Below are positions 33,429 to 43,457 of a stretch of 64,000 bases of DNA, in pieces. The position numbers and the translations under genes are program-made. The stretch's first letter is position 1. Every line of letters begins with the position of its first letter. The notes below the pieces were generated by a model. It was not told the DNA's origin, did not search any database, and saw only the letters and a list, made by a program, of their open reading frames with translations. The stretch is from Streptococcus infantarius subsp. infantarius ATCC BAA-102 (lineage in GTDB: Bacteria; Bacillota; Bacilli; Lactobacillales; Streptococcaceae). The stretch is from contig NZ_DS572692.1 in the NCBI RefSeq assembly GCF_000154985.1, positions 62,001 through 126,000 on the forward strand, given 5' to 3'.

Positions 33429-34844
33429 ATGGGCTATTTTGATTATTCACGAGAGCCGCGTTCTGATATCGCCTTTGTGGATATGAAGTCCTTTTATGCT
33501 AGTGTGGAGTGCGTGGACCGTGGCTTGCATCCTTTGAAAACTTCGCTTTGCGTTATGAGCCGAGCTGAAAATGCCAGTGGCTTGATTTTAGCGTCTTCAC
33601 CGACATTTAAGAAAGTTTTTGGAACATCAAATGTCAGCCGAGCTTATGATTTGCCGTTTGATGTTCACACGCGCAAGTTTTCTTATTACAATGCCAAACG
33701 TCAAGGTTTACCAACCACGCCTGAGTATGTGGCTTTCATTGAAAATTGGGCAAAGGCGACTTGGATAGTACCGCCGCGAATGGACCGCTACATTGAGAAA
33801 AATCTAGAGATTCAGCATATCTTTCAAAACTATGGTAGCATCGAAGATATCTTGCCTTACTCTATCGACGAAGGTTTTATCGACTTGACCTCATCGCTGA
33901 ACTATTTTATCCCAGATAAGACCCTAGGTAAGAAAGAAAAGTTAGATAAGGTTTCTGCTATGATTCAGCGAGAAATTTGGCAAAAAACAGGCATCTACTC
34001 AACAGTTGGCATGTCAAATGCCAATCCATTGCTTGCAAAGCTTGCTCTCGATAATGAAGCCAAGCACAATCAGAACATGCGTGCCAATTGGTCTTACGAG
34101 GATGTCGAGACTAAGGTTTGGGCGATACCTAAGATGACTGACTTCTGGGGGATTGGCAGCCGTATGGAAAAACGTCTTAATAAGCTTGGCATTTTTACCA
34201 TCAAAGAACTCGCTAATTTCAATCCCGATATTCTCAAGAAAGAGCTTGGTATCGTGGGGGTTGACCTCTTCTTTCATGCTAACGGCATTGATGAAAGCAA
34301 CGTTCACCAGCCCTACAAGCCTAAGTCTAAGAGCATTGGCAATTCTCAGGTTTTGCCACGCGATTATCGCAAGAAGGCCGATATCGAGTTAGTTTTTAGG
34401 GAAATGGCAGAGCAGGTTGCTATTCGCCTGAGAAGAGCTCACAAGAAGGCGACAAATGTGTCGATTTATATCGGCTTTTCAAAGCAAGAGAAAAAGCACC
34501 GCATTCAGGCGCAAATGAAAATCGAGCCTAGCAATAACACCAAGCAACTGACTGAGCACGTTTTAACTCTGCTGCGCAAAAAATATGATTCGGGTGCAGT
34601 CAGACATATCGCGGTATCTTATTCAGGCTTAGTCGATGAATCATACACTACGTTTTCTTTATTTGATGACATTGAAAAAATAGAAAAAGAAGAAAGGCTC
34701 CAATCAGCTATTGATGCTATTCGTGACCAGTTTGGCTTTACGACTATTCAAAAAGCTAATGCTCTGCAGGAAGCCTCACGCAGTTTAGAGCGCAGCAAAT
34801 TGGTCGGAGGGCATTCAGCAGGAGGATTGGATGGATTAAGTTAA
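33429..34844 (+). CDS. umuC: Y-family DNA polymerase (UmuC type)
   Basis: 471-aa error-prone translesion polymerase. Palm motifs FVDMKSFYASVE and YSIDEGFIDLT hold the catalytic acidic residues; the thumb motif is DFWGIGSRMEKRL, and the little-finger domain follows. Under hdiR control (inferred from the shared operon). Likely mediates damage-induced mutagenesis. Confidence 0.93.
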   Translation: MGYFDYSREPRSDIAFVDMKSFYASVECVDRGLHPLKTSLCVMSRAENASGLILASSPTFKKVFGTSNVSRAYDLPFDVHTRKFSYYNAKRQGLPTTPEYVAFIENWAKATWIVPPRMDRYIEKNLEIQHIFQNYGSIEDILPYSIDEGFIDLTSSLNYFIPDKTLGKKEKLDKVSAMIQREIWQKTGIYSTVGMSNANPLLAKLALDNEAKHNQNMRANWSYEDVETKVWAIPKMTDFWGIGSRMEKRLNKLGIFTIKELANFNPDILKKELGIVGVDLFFHANGIDESNVHQPYKPKSKSIGNSQVLPRDYRKKADIELVFREMAEQVAIRLRRAHKKATNVSIYIGFSKQEKKHRIQAQMKIEPSNNTKQLTEHVLTLLRKKYDSGAVRHIAVSYSGLVDESYTTFSLFDDIEKIEKEERLQSAIDAIRDQFGFTTIQKANALQEASRSLERSKLVGGHSAGGLDGLS

Positions 34845-34845
34845 G

Positions 34846-35205
34846 ATGATTGACCGCAGTTATTTACCATTTCAAGCGGCGCGTGAGCACTACGACAGAG
34901 GCATGGAAAAATGGATGGGCTTTTTCTTATCAGAACACACCAGCTCACTAAAAGCTGACAAAACTAAAGAACTCCTACACACCAACCTTACTAAAGACCA
35001 AAAAGCCCTTCTCCTAAGCCAACTCTACACCAGCCATCTCACTGGTGTTTGTACAACCGCAAAAGACAAAGACCACAGCCAACAACTAAGGGGCAAAATC
35101 ACCGACCTCACCCCACACGAAATCACCATCAAAACAAAATCCCAATACCACCTCATCAAAACCAAGGACATCCTAGCCATTGGCGTTGAAGTCGAAGGAG
35201 TGTGA
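34846..35205 (+). CDS. YolD-like protein
   Basis: 119 aa beginning IDRSYLPFQAAREHYDRGMEKWMGFFLSEH, a family that regularly follows UmuC-type polymerases in Firmicutes and has been proposed as a UmuD-like partner. The start is 1 nt after the umuC stop. Function inferred from context only. Confidence 0.72.
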   Translation: MIDRSYLPFQAAREHYDRGMEKWMGFFLSEHTSSLKADKTKELLHTNLTKDQKALLLSQLYTSHLTGVCTTAKDKDHSQQLRGKITDLTPHEITIKTKSQYHLIKTKDILAIGVEVEGV

Positions 35206-35228
35206 GGAAAAGATATAAGGAGACTACA

Positions 35229-35405
35229 ATGACCACAAAGGATGAAGTAAAAAGAATCGTTGATAAATATGACGAAAGCTTTTCTGAGCTGTCTAACAAT
35301 GGCACCGCAAAAGAATTTAAAACCGTTATGAAATACATTGCTGACCAAGCCAAAAAACGCCAGAGACAGTTAGTGGGATTGGAAGAGGAAGAACAAGAAG
35401 ACTAA
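35229..35405 (+). CDS. Small conserved protein ending the SOS cassette
   Basis: 58 aa, charged, with acidic tail GLEEEEQED. ATG 35229 follows AAGGAG by 7 nt; the longer frame from 35202 overlaps the previous gene. Function unknown. Confidence 0.6.
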   Translation: MTTKDEVKRIVDKYDESFSELSNNGTAKEFKTVMKYIADQAKKRQRQLVGLEEEEQED

Positions 35406-35529
35406 ATAAAAATCACCTTACCTGGTTTTATATAGAAGCTGGATAAGGGAATAGTAAAGATAAAAGTATTGATATATGGTATTATATATTGGTATATAAA
35501 TTAGAAAATCAAGTAATCGGAGGAAGATT

Positions 35530-38082
35530 ATGAATAAACAGCAACTTGCTTCAAAAATTTGGGAATCAGCTAATAAAATGCGTTCTAAAATTGAAGCTAA
35601 CGAATATAAAGACTATATTTTGGGTTTTATATTCTATAAATTCCTTTCTGAACAAGAAGAAAAATATTTAAAGGAAAATGACTGGACTGACAAATATTTA
35701 TGTGAACTAACTGAAGAAGATCCAGAAGTTGTTGAAAGTATTCAAAAAAATCTTGGATATTTTATTTCATACAATAATTTATTTTCTACTTGGATTAAAA
35801 AGGGTAGTGATTTTAGTGTCCAAGATGTACGAGATGCATTATCAGCTTTTAGTCGATTAATAGATTCTGCTCACAAAGATGTCTTTGAAGGTGTTTTTGA
35901 TACACTGCAAACTGGACTTTCAAAATTAGGTGAAGGTTCAGCTTCTCAAACAAAAGCTATTAGTGATTTAATCTATCTTATTAGGGATATTCCTATGGAT
36001 GGAAAACAAGATTATGATGTTTTAGGATTTATCTATGAATACCTGATTAGCATGTTTGCTGCAAATGCTGGTAAAAAAGCTGGTGAATTTTATACCCCTC
36101 ACGAAGTTTCACTGTTAATGTCAGAAATTGTTGCTGAACATTTAAAAGATAGAGAGTCAATTAAAATCTACGATCCTACAAGTGGTTCTGGCTCATTGCT
36201 GATTAATATTGGTAAAAGTGCCTCAAAATATATATCTAATAAGGACAATATTAAGTATTATGCCCAAGAGTTAAAGCAGAACACATATAATTTGACACGT
36301 ATGAATCTTGTTATGCGAGGTATTTTGCCAGATAATATTGTTACGCGAAATGGAGATACCTTGGAGGATGATTGGCCTTATTTTGATGACAAAGATCCAA
36401 TTGCTACTTATGAACCTTTGTATGTTGATGCAGTTGTTTCTAATCCGCCATATTCACAATCATGGGATCCTACTGATAAAGAAACTGATCCACGATATGC
36501 TCGCTTTGGATTAGCGCCAAAAGGAAAAGCAGACTATGCCTTTTTACTTCATGATCTTTTTCACATTAAAAGCGATGGAATCATGACAATCGTATTGCCA
36601 CACGGTGTATTATTCCGAGGTGGTGAAGAAGGCGAAATTCGTAAAAACTTAATTGAACAAAATCATATCGATGCTATTATCGGTTTACCGTCAAACATCT
36701 TTTTTGGAACCGGTATTCCAACGATTATCATGATTTTGAAACAAAAACGTGAAAATACTGATGTATTGGTAGTTGATGCCTCTAAAGGTTTTATTAAATC
36801 AGGAAAAAATAATAAATTACGAGCTTCTGATATTAAACGTATTGTTGATGTTGTGATAAATCGTGAAAATGTTGCAAACTTTTCGCGCGTGGTATCTCGC
36901 GATGAAATTCGAAACAATAATTACAATCTTAATATTCCTCGTTATGTTGATTCTTCAGAGAAAACTGAAAGTTGGGATATTTTTGCAACAATGTTTGGTG
37001 GTATTCCAAAATCTGAATTAGAAGATTTAAGTGATTTTTGGAATGCTTTTCCAAATTTAAAATCAGATTTATTCCAAGAGATAAATGCATCTACGTATCA
37101 ATTAAAAGTGTCTGATATCAAGAAAGCTGTTTTTTCTCATCCAGAAATTCAACAGTTTTTTGAAACATCTCGAAAAGTTTTCTCAGACATTCCGCAATAT
37201 ATGCGAGAGGAATTAATTGATCATATTAATGAAGTACATGTTCAGAGAGAAGAAGAAAAATTAGCACAATATATATTTAAACGTTTAGAAAGCATGCCGC
37301 TAATTGATAAATATGATGCGTATGAGAAATTAGATACACAATGGCAGTATATGCAAACTGATATTGAGATTCTTCAAACAGAAGGATTTGACGCTGCAAA
37401 AAAAGTTGATCCTAATCTAGTTATCAAGAAAAAATCAGGTAAAGAAGTAGAGGTTCAAGAAGGATGGCTGGGACATGTTTTGCCATTTGATTTGGTCCAA
37501 AAGGAATTACTGGCTGATGAAGTTAACTCAATTTCTAATAAGGAAAATCGCTTAAATGATATTTCAGCAGAAATCGAAGAACTTTTTGAAGAATTACCAG
37601 AAGAAGAAAAAGAAAAAGACTTCGTCAATGATGCTAAGGATGCATTTGTTAATGCTAAAGTTAAGAAAGCTCAAAAGGATGAGACACTGGATCTAGCGGT
37701 AAGAGATATCTTAAAACAAGTAGTTAGTCTTCAAAACGAAGAAAAATCTCTTAAATCTGATGTAAAATCAGCTGTTGACAATCTCCAAAATAAAACTAAA
37801 GTTCAAATTGAACAATTGTCTAATGCCCAAGTTTACATGCTATTGGAGAAAAAATGGATTACTCCATTCATCGAACAAATGCAATCACTGACTCAAGAGT
37901 TAGTCAATGAGTTAGTTCAAAAAATTGAACAACTTTCTCAGAAGTATGATGAAACACTATCTGATATCGATAATGAAATAAAAGAAGCAGAGTCTACTTT
38001 AGCTTCAATGTTACAAGATTTAGAAGGTAACGAATTCGATATGAGTGGTATTCAAGAACTCATTAAATTATTGGGAGAATAA
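35530..38082 (+). CDS. hsdM: Type I restriction-modification methyltransferase subunit HsdM, extended
   Basis: N6-adenine methyltransferase. Residues 1-140 form the HsdM N-terminal domain; the SAM site is DPTSGSGSLL (from Asp215), the catalytic motif NPPY (305-308), and IIGLPSNIFFGTGIPT is a family hallmark. Typical HsdM is ~500-550 aa; this one is 850 aa. Residues ~560-850 add a Glu/Lys-rich region predicted as long coiled coil (AEIEELFEELPEEEKEKD and later heptads). AGGAAG precedes the ATG. Operon order hsdM-hsdS-hsdR. Confidence 0.94.
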   Translation: MNKQQLASKIWESANKMRSKIEANEYKDYILGFIFYKFLSEQEEKYLKENDWTDKYLCELTEEDPEVVESIQKNLGYFISYNNLFSTWIKKGSDFSVQDVRDALSAFSRLIDSAHKDVFEGVFDTLQTGLSKLGEGSASQTKAISDLIYLIRDIPMDGKQDYDVLGFIYEYLISMFAANAGKKAGEFYTPHEVSLLMSEIVAEHLKDRESIKIYDPTSGSGSLLINIGKSASKYISNKDNIKYYAQELKQNTYNLTRMNLVMRGILPDNIVTRNGDTLEDDWPYFDDKDPIATYEPLYVDAVVSNPPYSQSWDPTDKETDPRYARFGLAPKGKADYAFLLHDLFHIKSDGIMTIVLPHGVLFRGGEEGEIRKNLIEQNHIDAIIGLPSNIFFGTGIPTIIMILKQKRENTDVLVVDASKGFIKSGKNNKLRASDIKRIVDVVINRENVANFSRVVSRDEIRNNNYNLNIPRYVDSSEKTESWDIFATMFGGIPKSELEDLSDFWNAFPNLKSDLFQEINASTYQLKVSDIKKAVFSHPEIQQFFETSRKVFSDIPQYMREELIDHINEVHVQREEEKLAQYIFKRLESMPLIDKYDAYEKLDTQWQYMQTDIEILQTEGFDAAKKVDPNLVIKKKSGKEVEVQEGWLGHVLPFDLVQKELLADEVNSISNKENRLNDISAEIEELFEELPEEEKEKDFVNDAKDAFVNAKVKKAQKDETLDLAVRDILKQVVSLQNEEKSLKSDVKSAVDNLQNKTKVQIEQLSNAQVYMLLEKKWITPFIEQMQSLTQELVNELVQKIEQLSQKYDETLSDIDNEIKEAESTLASMLQDLEGNEFDMSGIQELIKLLGE

Positions 38083-38085
38083 CTG

Positions 38086-39336
38086 ATGAAAGATACAAAT
38101 AAGTTAAACCCAGAAGTTCGTTTTTCAGGATTTACTGATGATTGGGAACAGCGTAAGTTGTCGGATATATACAGAGATATTGGAAATGCATTTGTTGGAA
38201 CTGCTACTCCGTATTATGTTGAAGAGGGACATTTCTATCTTGAATCCAATAATGTAAAAGACGGACAGATAAACCATAATACCGAAGTATTTATTAATGA
38301 TGAGTTTTATGAGAAACAAAAAGATAAATGGCTGCACACTGGTGATATGGTTATGGTTCAATCTGGACATGTTGGTCATGCTGCTGTAATTCCAGAAGAG
38401 CTGGACTGTTCAGCCGCCCACGCACTTATTATGTTCAGAAATCCAAAGTTTAAGATTGAACCGTATTTTTTGAATTATCAGTACCAGACAGTCAAGGCAA
38501 AAAAGAAAATCGAGAACATAACAACAGGTAATACCATTAAACATATCCTCGCTTCTGAGATGCAGAAATTTATTGTGGACGTAGCTTCATATGATGAACA
38601 AGAAAAGATTGCTGGATTCTTCAGCCACCTCGACAGCCTCATCACTCTTCATCAGCGTAAGTTAAATGGTCTAAAAAATGTAAAAAAAGCTATGCTTGAA
38701 AAAATGTTTCCTAAAAATGGTGAAAGTGTTCCAGAAATTCGTTTTTCAGGATTTACTGATGATTGGGAACAGCGTAAGTTGTCGGATATATACAGAGATA
38801 TTGGAAATGCATTTGTTGGAACTGCTACTCCGTATTATGTTGAAGAGGGACATTTCTATCTTGAATCCAATAATGTAAAAGACGGACAGATAAACCATAA
38901 TACCGAAGTATTTATTAATGATGAGTTTTATGAGAAACAAAAAGATAAATGGCTGCACACTGGTGATATGGTTATGGTTCAATCTGGACATGTTGGTCAT
39001 GCTGCTGTAATTCCAGAAGAGCTGGACTGTTCAGCCGCCCACGCACTTATTATGTTCAGAAATCCAAAGTTTAAGATTGAACCGTATTTTTTGAATTATC
39101 AGTACCAGACAGTCAAGGCAAAAAAGAAAATCGAGAACATAACAACAGGTAATACCATTAAACATATCCTCGCTTCTGAGATGCAGAAATTTATTGTGGA
39201 CGTAGCTTCATATGATGAACAAGAAAAGATTGCTGGATTCTTCAGCCACCTCGACAGCCTCATCACTCTTCATCAGCGTAAGTTAGATAAGTTAAAAACA
39301 GTAAAAAAAGCAATGCTTGAAAAAATGTTTATTTAG
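38086..39336 (+). CDS. hsdS: Type I specificity subunit HsdS with two identical halves
   Basis: 416 aa made of two target-recognition domains, each starting RFSGFTDDWEQRKLSD and ending with the conserved helix region FFSHLDSLITLHQRKL. The halves are identical at DNA level over 548 bp. In normal HsdS the two TRDs differ and read different half-sites; identical TRDs predict a symmetric (inverted-repeat) bipartite target. Start is 3 nt after hsdM. Confidence 0.93.
   Translation: MKDTNKLNPEVRFSGFTDDWEQRKLSDIYRDIGNAFVGTATPYYVEEGHFYLESNNVKDGQINHNTEVFINDEFYEKQKDKWLHTGDMVMVQSGHVGHAAVIPEELDCSAAHALIMFRNPKFKIEPYFLNYQYQTVKAKKKIENITTGNTIKHILASEMQKFIVDVASYDEQEKIAGFFSHLDSLITLHQRKLNGLKNVKKAMLEKMFPKNGESVPEIRFSGFTDDWEQRKLSDIYRDIGNAFVGTATPYYVEEGHFYLESNNVKDGQINHNTEVFINDEFYEKQKDKWLHTGDMVMVQSGHVGHAAVIPEELDCSAAHALIMFRNPKFKIEPYFLNYQYQTVKAKKKIENITTGNTIKHILASEMQKFIVDVASYDEQEKIAGFFSHLDSLITLHQRKLDKLKTVKKAMLEKMFI
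38117..38664 (+). repeat. Direct repeat in hsdS, copy 1
   Basis: 548 bp identical to 38738-39285 (period 621 bp). Flanking bases differ at once on both sides (G/A at 38116/38737, A/G at 38665/39286), so the identity ends sharply. Confidence 0.95.
38738..39285 (+). repeat. Direct repeat in hsdS, copy 2
   Basis: Second exact 548-bp copy, covering TRD2 and its conserved region. Zero divergence implies very recent recombination, gene conversion, or an assembly duplication. Confidence 0.95.
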
Positions 39337-39352
39337 TAATTAGGAGAATATT

Positions 39353-42300
39353 ATGGTTTTTAATAGTGAATCAGAATTCGAAGAAGCCTTAATTAAACTC
39401 CTTTCTGAAAAGGGCTGGGAGAAAAAAGTTTTAAAAAACTATACAGAAAAGGATTTATTACGTAACTGGGCTGATATTCTTTTTGAAAATAATCGTGGTA
39501 TTGATCGTCTAAATGATTATCCACTTACAGATACTGAAATGCAACAGATTTTAGAGCAAATTGAAAATTTGCGTACACCATTAAAATTAAATGGCTTTAT
39601 TAATGGTAAAAGTGTTTCAATAACTAGGGATAATCCAGATGATAAACTCCATTATGGAAAAGAAGTGAGTTTAAAAATTTATGATCGCCGTGAAATTGCT
39701 GCTGGTCAAAGTCGTTATCAGATTGTTCAGCAACCTAAATTCCCTACAAAATCTAAAATACTCAACGACCGTCGTGGTGATTTAATGCTTTTGATTAATG
39801 GAATGCCTGTTATTCATATTGAGTTAAAGAAAAGTGGCGTTCCTGTCAGTGATGCTTACCACCAAATTGAGAAATATTCGCGAGAGGGAGTATTCACAGG
39901 ACTATTTTCATTAGTTCAAATTTTTGTTGCAATGGAGCCTGATGAAACGGTCTATTTTGCAAATCCGGGTCCAGATGGTCAATTTAATAAAAGTTATTAT
40001 TTCCATTGGGCTGATTTTAATAATGAACCTATTAATGAGTGGGATAAAATTGTGTCCACACTTTTATCGATTCCGATGGCACACCAATTAATTGGTTTTT
40101 ATACAGTTGCAGATAATTCAGATGGCGTTTTAAAAGTTATGCGTAGTTATCAATATTTTGCAGCAAATGCTATATCCGATAAAGTAGCTCAAACAAATTG
40201 GGATGGTGATAATCAATTAGGTGGTTATGTTTGGCATACAACAGGTTCAGGGAAGACAATGACAAGTTTTAAATCTGCTCAATTAATCGCAGCTTCTAAG
40301 GATGCAGATAAAGTCATTTTTTTAATGGATCGCATTGAACTAGGAACTCAATCTTTAAAAGAATACCGAGGATTTGCTTCAGAGAATGAAGGAGTACAAG
40401 CAACAGAAAATACTGGTGTTCTTATTGCTAAGTTAAAAAGTACTGAGCCTTCAAATACGTTAATTGTGACATCTATTCAAAAAATGAGTAATATCAAGAA
40501 TGAACCAGAAGGGCTTAATTCTAGTGATATTGAGTTAATGAACAGTAAACGCATAGTGTTTATTATTGATGAAGCTCATCGTTCAACTTTTGGTGATATG
40601 CTTATTACGATTAAAAAGACATTTCCAAAGGCAATCTTCTTTGGATTTACGGGTACACCAATTCAAGAAGAAAATCAAAAGAAAAACAATACAACCTCGA
40701 CTGTGTTTGGAAATGAATTACATCGTTACAGTATTGCTGATGGTATAAGAGATAAAAATGTTTTAGGTTTTGATCCATATAAAGTTCTTACTTTTAGAGA
40801 TAAAGATATACGACAATCAGTTGCTTTAGAAAAAGCAAAAGCTAAAACTGAAGAAGAAGCTATTTCTGATCCTCAAAAAGCTAAAATATATTATAAATAT
40901 ATGGCTTCAAATGAAATTGGAATGGCAGGACATACTGAAGATAATGGGCGATACGTAAAAGGAATAGAAGATTATGTTCCAATGGTCCAATATCAAACTG
41001 ATGATCATATTAACAGTGTAGTTAATGATATCTTAGAAAATTGGGTAAGGTTAAGTCGCGGTGGCAAATTTCATGCAATATTTGCCACGAGCAGTATTCC
41101 AGAGGCTATTGTCTATTACCGAAAATTAAAAGAATTGAAACCTGATTTAAAAGTTACTGCATTATTCGATCCTAATATTGACAATAGTGGAAATATTGAT
41201 TTTAAAGAAGATGGGTTGTCTGAAATTATTAAAGACTATAACAAAAGATATGATCAAAACTTTGCTATTCCAACGTTTTCTAAAATGAAGAAAGATATTT
41301 CAGCTCGTTTAGCTCATAAGAAACCATATCAAAGATTATCTACAGGTCAACAAATTGATTTATTAATCGTTGTTGATCAAATGTTAACTGGTTTTGATTC
41401 TAAATGGATTAATACTCTTTATATGGATAAAATCCTTCAATACGAAAACATCATTCAAGCTTTTTCTAGAACTAATCGTTTATTTGGTGACGAAAAGCCA
41501 TTTGGTACAATTCGTTATTATAGAAAACCCCATACGATGGAACGAAATATAGAAGATGCTGTAAAATTGTATTCTGGAGATAAGCCATTAGGATTATTTG
41601 TTCAGCATATTGTTAAAAATATCGAAAATATGAATCGTTTGTATAAAGAAATTTCCGATTTATTTATACACTCAGGTATTAAGAATTTTGAGAAAATTCC
41701 AGATGATAAATCAGTTTCTCGTAAATTTGCCAAACTTTTTAGTGAATTCAAAGCATGTTTAGAGGCTGCTAAAATTCAAGGTTTTACCTGGAAAAAGGAT
41801 ATATATACAGATGAATCTCAGCAAATAAAAGTTAATTTTACTAAAACGGAATATTACGTACTATCATTGAGATATCAAGAACTTTATTCTAAAGACTCTG
41901 GTGATGGAATTGATGTTGGAGAAGATATAGTTCCGTATGATATAAGTTCTTACATTACAGAACTTGATACTGGTGTGATTGATGCAGATTATATGAATTC
42001 ACGATTCAGCAAGTATTTAAAATTACTAAATGATTCTTCATCAAGTAAAGCAATATCAAATGCTGAGGAAGAGCTTCATAAAACTTTTGCAACTTTGACA
42101 CAAGAAGAACAAAAATTTGCTAATATTTTTCTTCATGAAATTCAACGAGGAGAAGTAGAGGTATCTGAGGACAAAACGTTTAGAGATTATATAACAGAAT
42201 ATATAGCAAGGAATAAAAATGATCAAATTCATAATTTAGCTGAAAACCTTGGTCTCGATGAAGAGAAATTACGTTATATAATGAACTTGAAGCTTAATGA

Positions 42301-42493
42301 AGCAAATATTAATGAATTTGGACGTTATTCAGAGTTAAAAGATACTGTTGATAAAGGAAAAGCAAAAGAGTATCTGGAAAAAATTGAAGGAAAGAAAATC
42401 ATTCCTCCAAAAGTTGGAATAAAAGTAGATAAATTATTACGAAATTTTATTACAAGTGGTGGATTTGATATAGAAATAGTCGATGAAAAATAA
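39353..42493 (+). CDS. hsdR: Type I restriction endonuclease subunit HsdR
   Basis: 1046-aa translocase/nuclease. N-terminal nuclease motif: IEL-K with Glu157 and Lys159 after the acidic loop in DRRGDLMLLINGMP. SF2 motor: Walker A TTGSGKT (Lys301), DEAH 406-409, motif III FTGTPIQ, and motif VI region QAFSRTNR. A helical C-terminal region contacts HsdM. Intact. Starts 16 bp after hsdS with AGGAG. Confidence 0.95.
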   Translation: MVFNSESEFEEALIKLLSEKGWEKKVLKNYTEKDLLRNWADILFENNRGIDRLNDYPLTDTEMQQILEQIENLRTPLKLNGFINGKSVSITRDNPDDKLHYGKEVSLKIYDRREIAAGQSRYQIVQQPKFPTKSKILNDRRGDLMLLINGMPVIHIELKKSGVPVSDAYHQIEKYSREGVFTGLFSLVQIFVAMEPDETVYFANPGPDGQFNKSYYFHWADFNNEPINEWDKIVSTLLSIPMAHQLIGFYTVADNSDGVLKVMRSYQYFAANAISDKVAQTNWDGDNQLGGYVWHTTGSGKTMTSFKSAQLIAASKDADKVIFLMDRIELGTQSLKEYRGFASENEGVQATENTGVLIAKLKSTEPSNTLIVTSIQKMSNIKNEPEGLNSSDIELMNSKRIVFIIDEAHRSTFGDMLITIKKTFPKAIFFGFTGTPIQEENQKKNNTTSTVFGNELHRYSIADGIRDKNVLGFDPYKVLTFRDKDIRQSVALEKAKAKTEEEAISDPQKAKIYYKYMASNEIGMAGHTEDNGRYVKGIEDYVPMVQYQTDDHINSVVNDILENWVRLSRGGKFHAIFATSSIPEAIVYYRKLKELKPDLKVTALFDPNIDNSGNIDFKEDGLSEIIKDYNKRYDQNFAIPTFSKMKKDISARLAHKKPYQRLSTGQQIDLLIVVDQMLTGFDSKWINTLYMDKILQYENIIQAFSRTNRLFGDEKPFGTIRYYRKPHTMERNIEDAVKLYSGDKPLGLFVQHIVKNIENMNRLYKEISDLFIHSGIKNFEKIPDDKSVSRKFAKLFSEFKACLEAAKIQGFTWKKDIYTDESQQIKVNFTKTEYYVLSLRYQELYSKDSGDGIDVGEDIVPYDISSYITELDTGVIDADYMNSRFSKYLKLLNDSSSSKAISNAEEELHKTFATLTQEEQKFANIFLHEIQRGEVEVSEDKTFRDYITEYIARNKNDQIHNLAENLGLDEEKLRYIMNLKLNEANINEFGRYSELKDTVDKGKAKEYLEKIEGKKIIPPKVGIKVDKLLRNFITSGGFDIEIVDEK

Positions 42494-42494
42494 A

Positions 42495-42523
42495 AGAAGG
42501 AGAGAGTCTCCTTCTTTTTTTAC
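42495..42523. terminator. Bidirectional terminator between hsdR and the recombinase
   Basis: AGAAGGAGA (42495-42503) pairs perfectly with TCTCCTTCT (42507-42515), with A's on the left and T's on the right. Confidence 0.85.
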
Positions 42524-43455
42524 GAATTCAAACTTGATAATGACCACATGATAATATCGATATCTTTGCTTTCTAGTTCGTTAATGATGTGAAGATATGT
42601 TTTTTGTGTTGTTGTCATGTTTGAGTGTCCTAGTCGTCTAGCCACACTTGCTATAGAAACGCCTGCAAAGAGCAGTAGTGAAGCGTGTGTATGACGTAAA
42701 CCATGGATAGAAATAATTGGAACGCCAGCGTTTTTACAATGACGCGCTAGACGGTCATTGACAGTAGAATTGTACACTTTTCCTTTGACAAAAATAGGTT
42801 TGTCTTCGGGTAAACTTTTTAAAAGCTCAGCAAATTGAATAACGGTTTGCCAATCAATAGGGATTTTACGAACAGAAGATTCGTTTTTTGTAGGAAGAAA
42901 GCCACCGTTCTCTTTATAGTTCCATGTTTTTGAGACAGAGAGAGTTTGTCTTGTTAAATCAAAATCTTTTGGGGTTAGTGCTAAAGCTTCGGAAAATCGC
43001 AAGCCTGTTTTAGCAATAAGAAGAATGAGCCAATCCATATTAATCTCACTTTTTAAATCCAAATCATCAAGAAGTTTGTGGAGTTCATATTGATTGAGAA
43101 ATTTAGGCTTCTTTTCGCGTGGCTGTTTTCCTTTTATGATAGCTTTTCGAGTTGGATCCCGTGGAATAAGTCCCTCATCTACTGCATCAAGAATCGCACA
43201 TTTTAAATGATGATGAAAATCCATAGTTGTTTGTCTTTCGTGAACACTAGCGTATTGATTTAATATTTTTTGATAAGAAATACGGTCTAAATGCTGTATC
43301 TGTAGTTTTGGTACAAGCTTTTCAAGCCATCGATAGGCCATATAATATTTTTGCATAGTGATTGGTCGAATCGCTCCCTCTTTATAAACCATAATCCATT
43401 GTTTGTAGTAGTCACAGAATAACATTTTTTCAGAATTGATTATCATTTCATCCAT
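42520..43455 (-). CDS. Tyrosine recombinase next to hsdS'
   Basis: 311-aa integrase-family recombinase: N-terminal core-binding domain (5-110) and catalytic domain with Arg in KTGLRFSEAL, HGLRHTHASLL (His-x-x-Arg), LGHSN and the nucleophile Tyr in KTYLHI. It lies 2 bp from the inverted hsdS fragment, matching the position of the recombinase in streptococcal phase-variable type I loci (psrA/creX type). Confidence 0.88.
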   Translation of the reverse strand: MDEMIINSEKMLFCDYYKQWIMVYKEGAIRPITMQKYYMAYRWLEKLVPKLQIQHLDRISYQKILNQYASVHERQTTMDFHHHLKCAILDAVDEGLIPRDPTRKAIIKGKQPREKKPKFLNQYELHKLLDDLDLKSEINMDWLILLIAKTGLRFSEALALTPKDFDLTRQTLSVSKTWNYKENGGFLPTKNESSVRKIPIDWQTVIQFAELLKSLPEDKPIFVKGKVYNSTVNDRLARHCKNAGVPIISIHGLRHTHASLLLFAGVSIASVARRLGHSNMTTTQKTYLHIINELESKDIDIIMWSLSSLNS

Positions 43456-43457
43456 TT

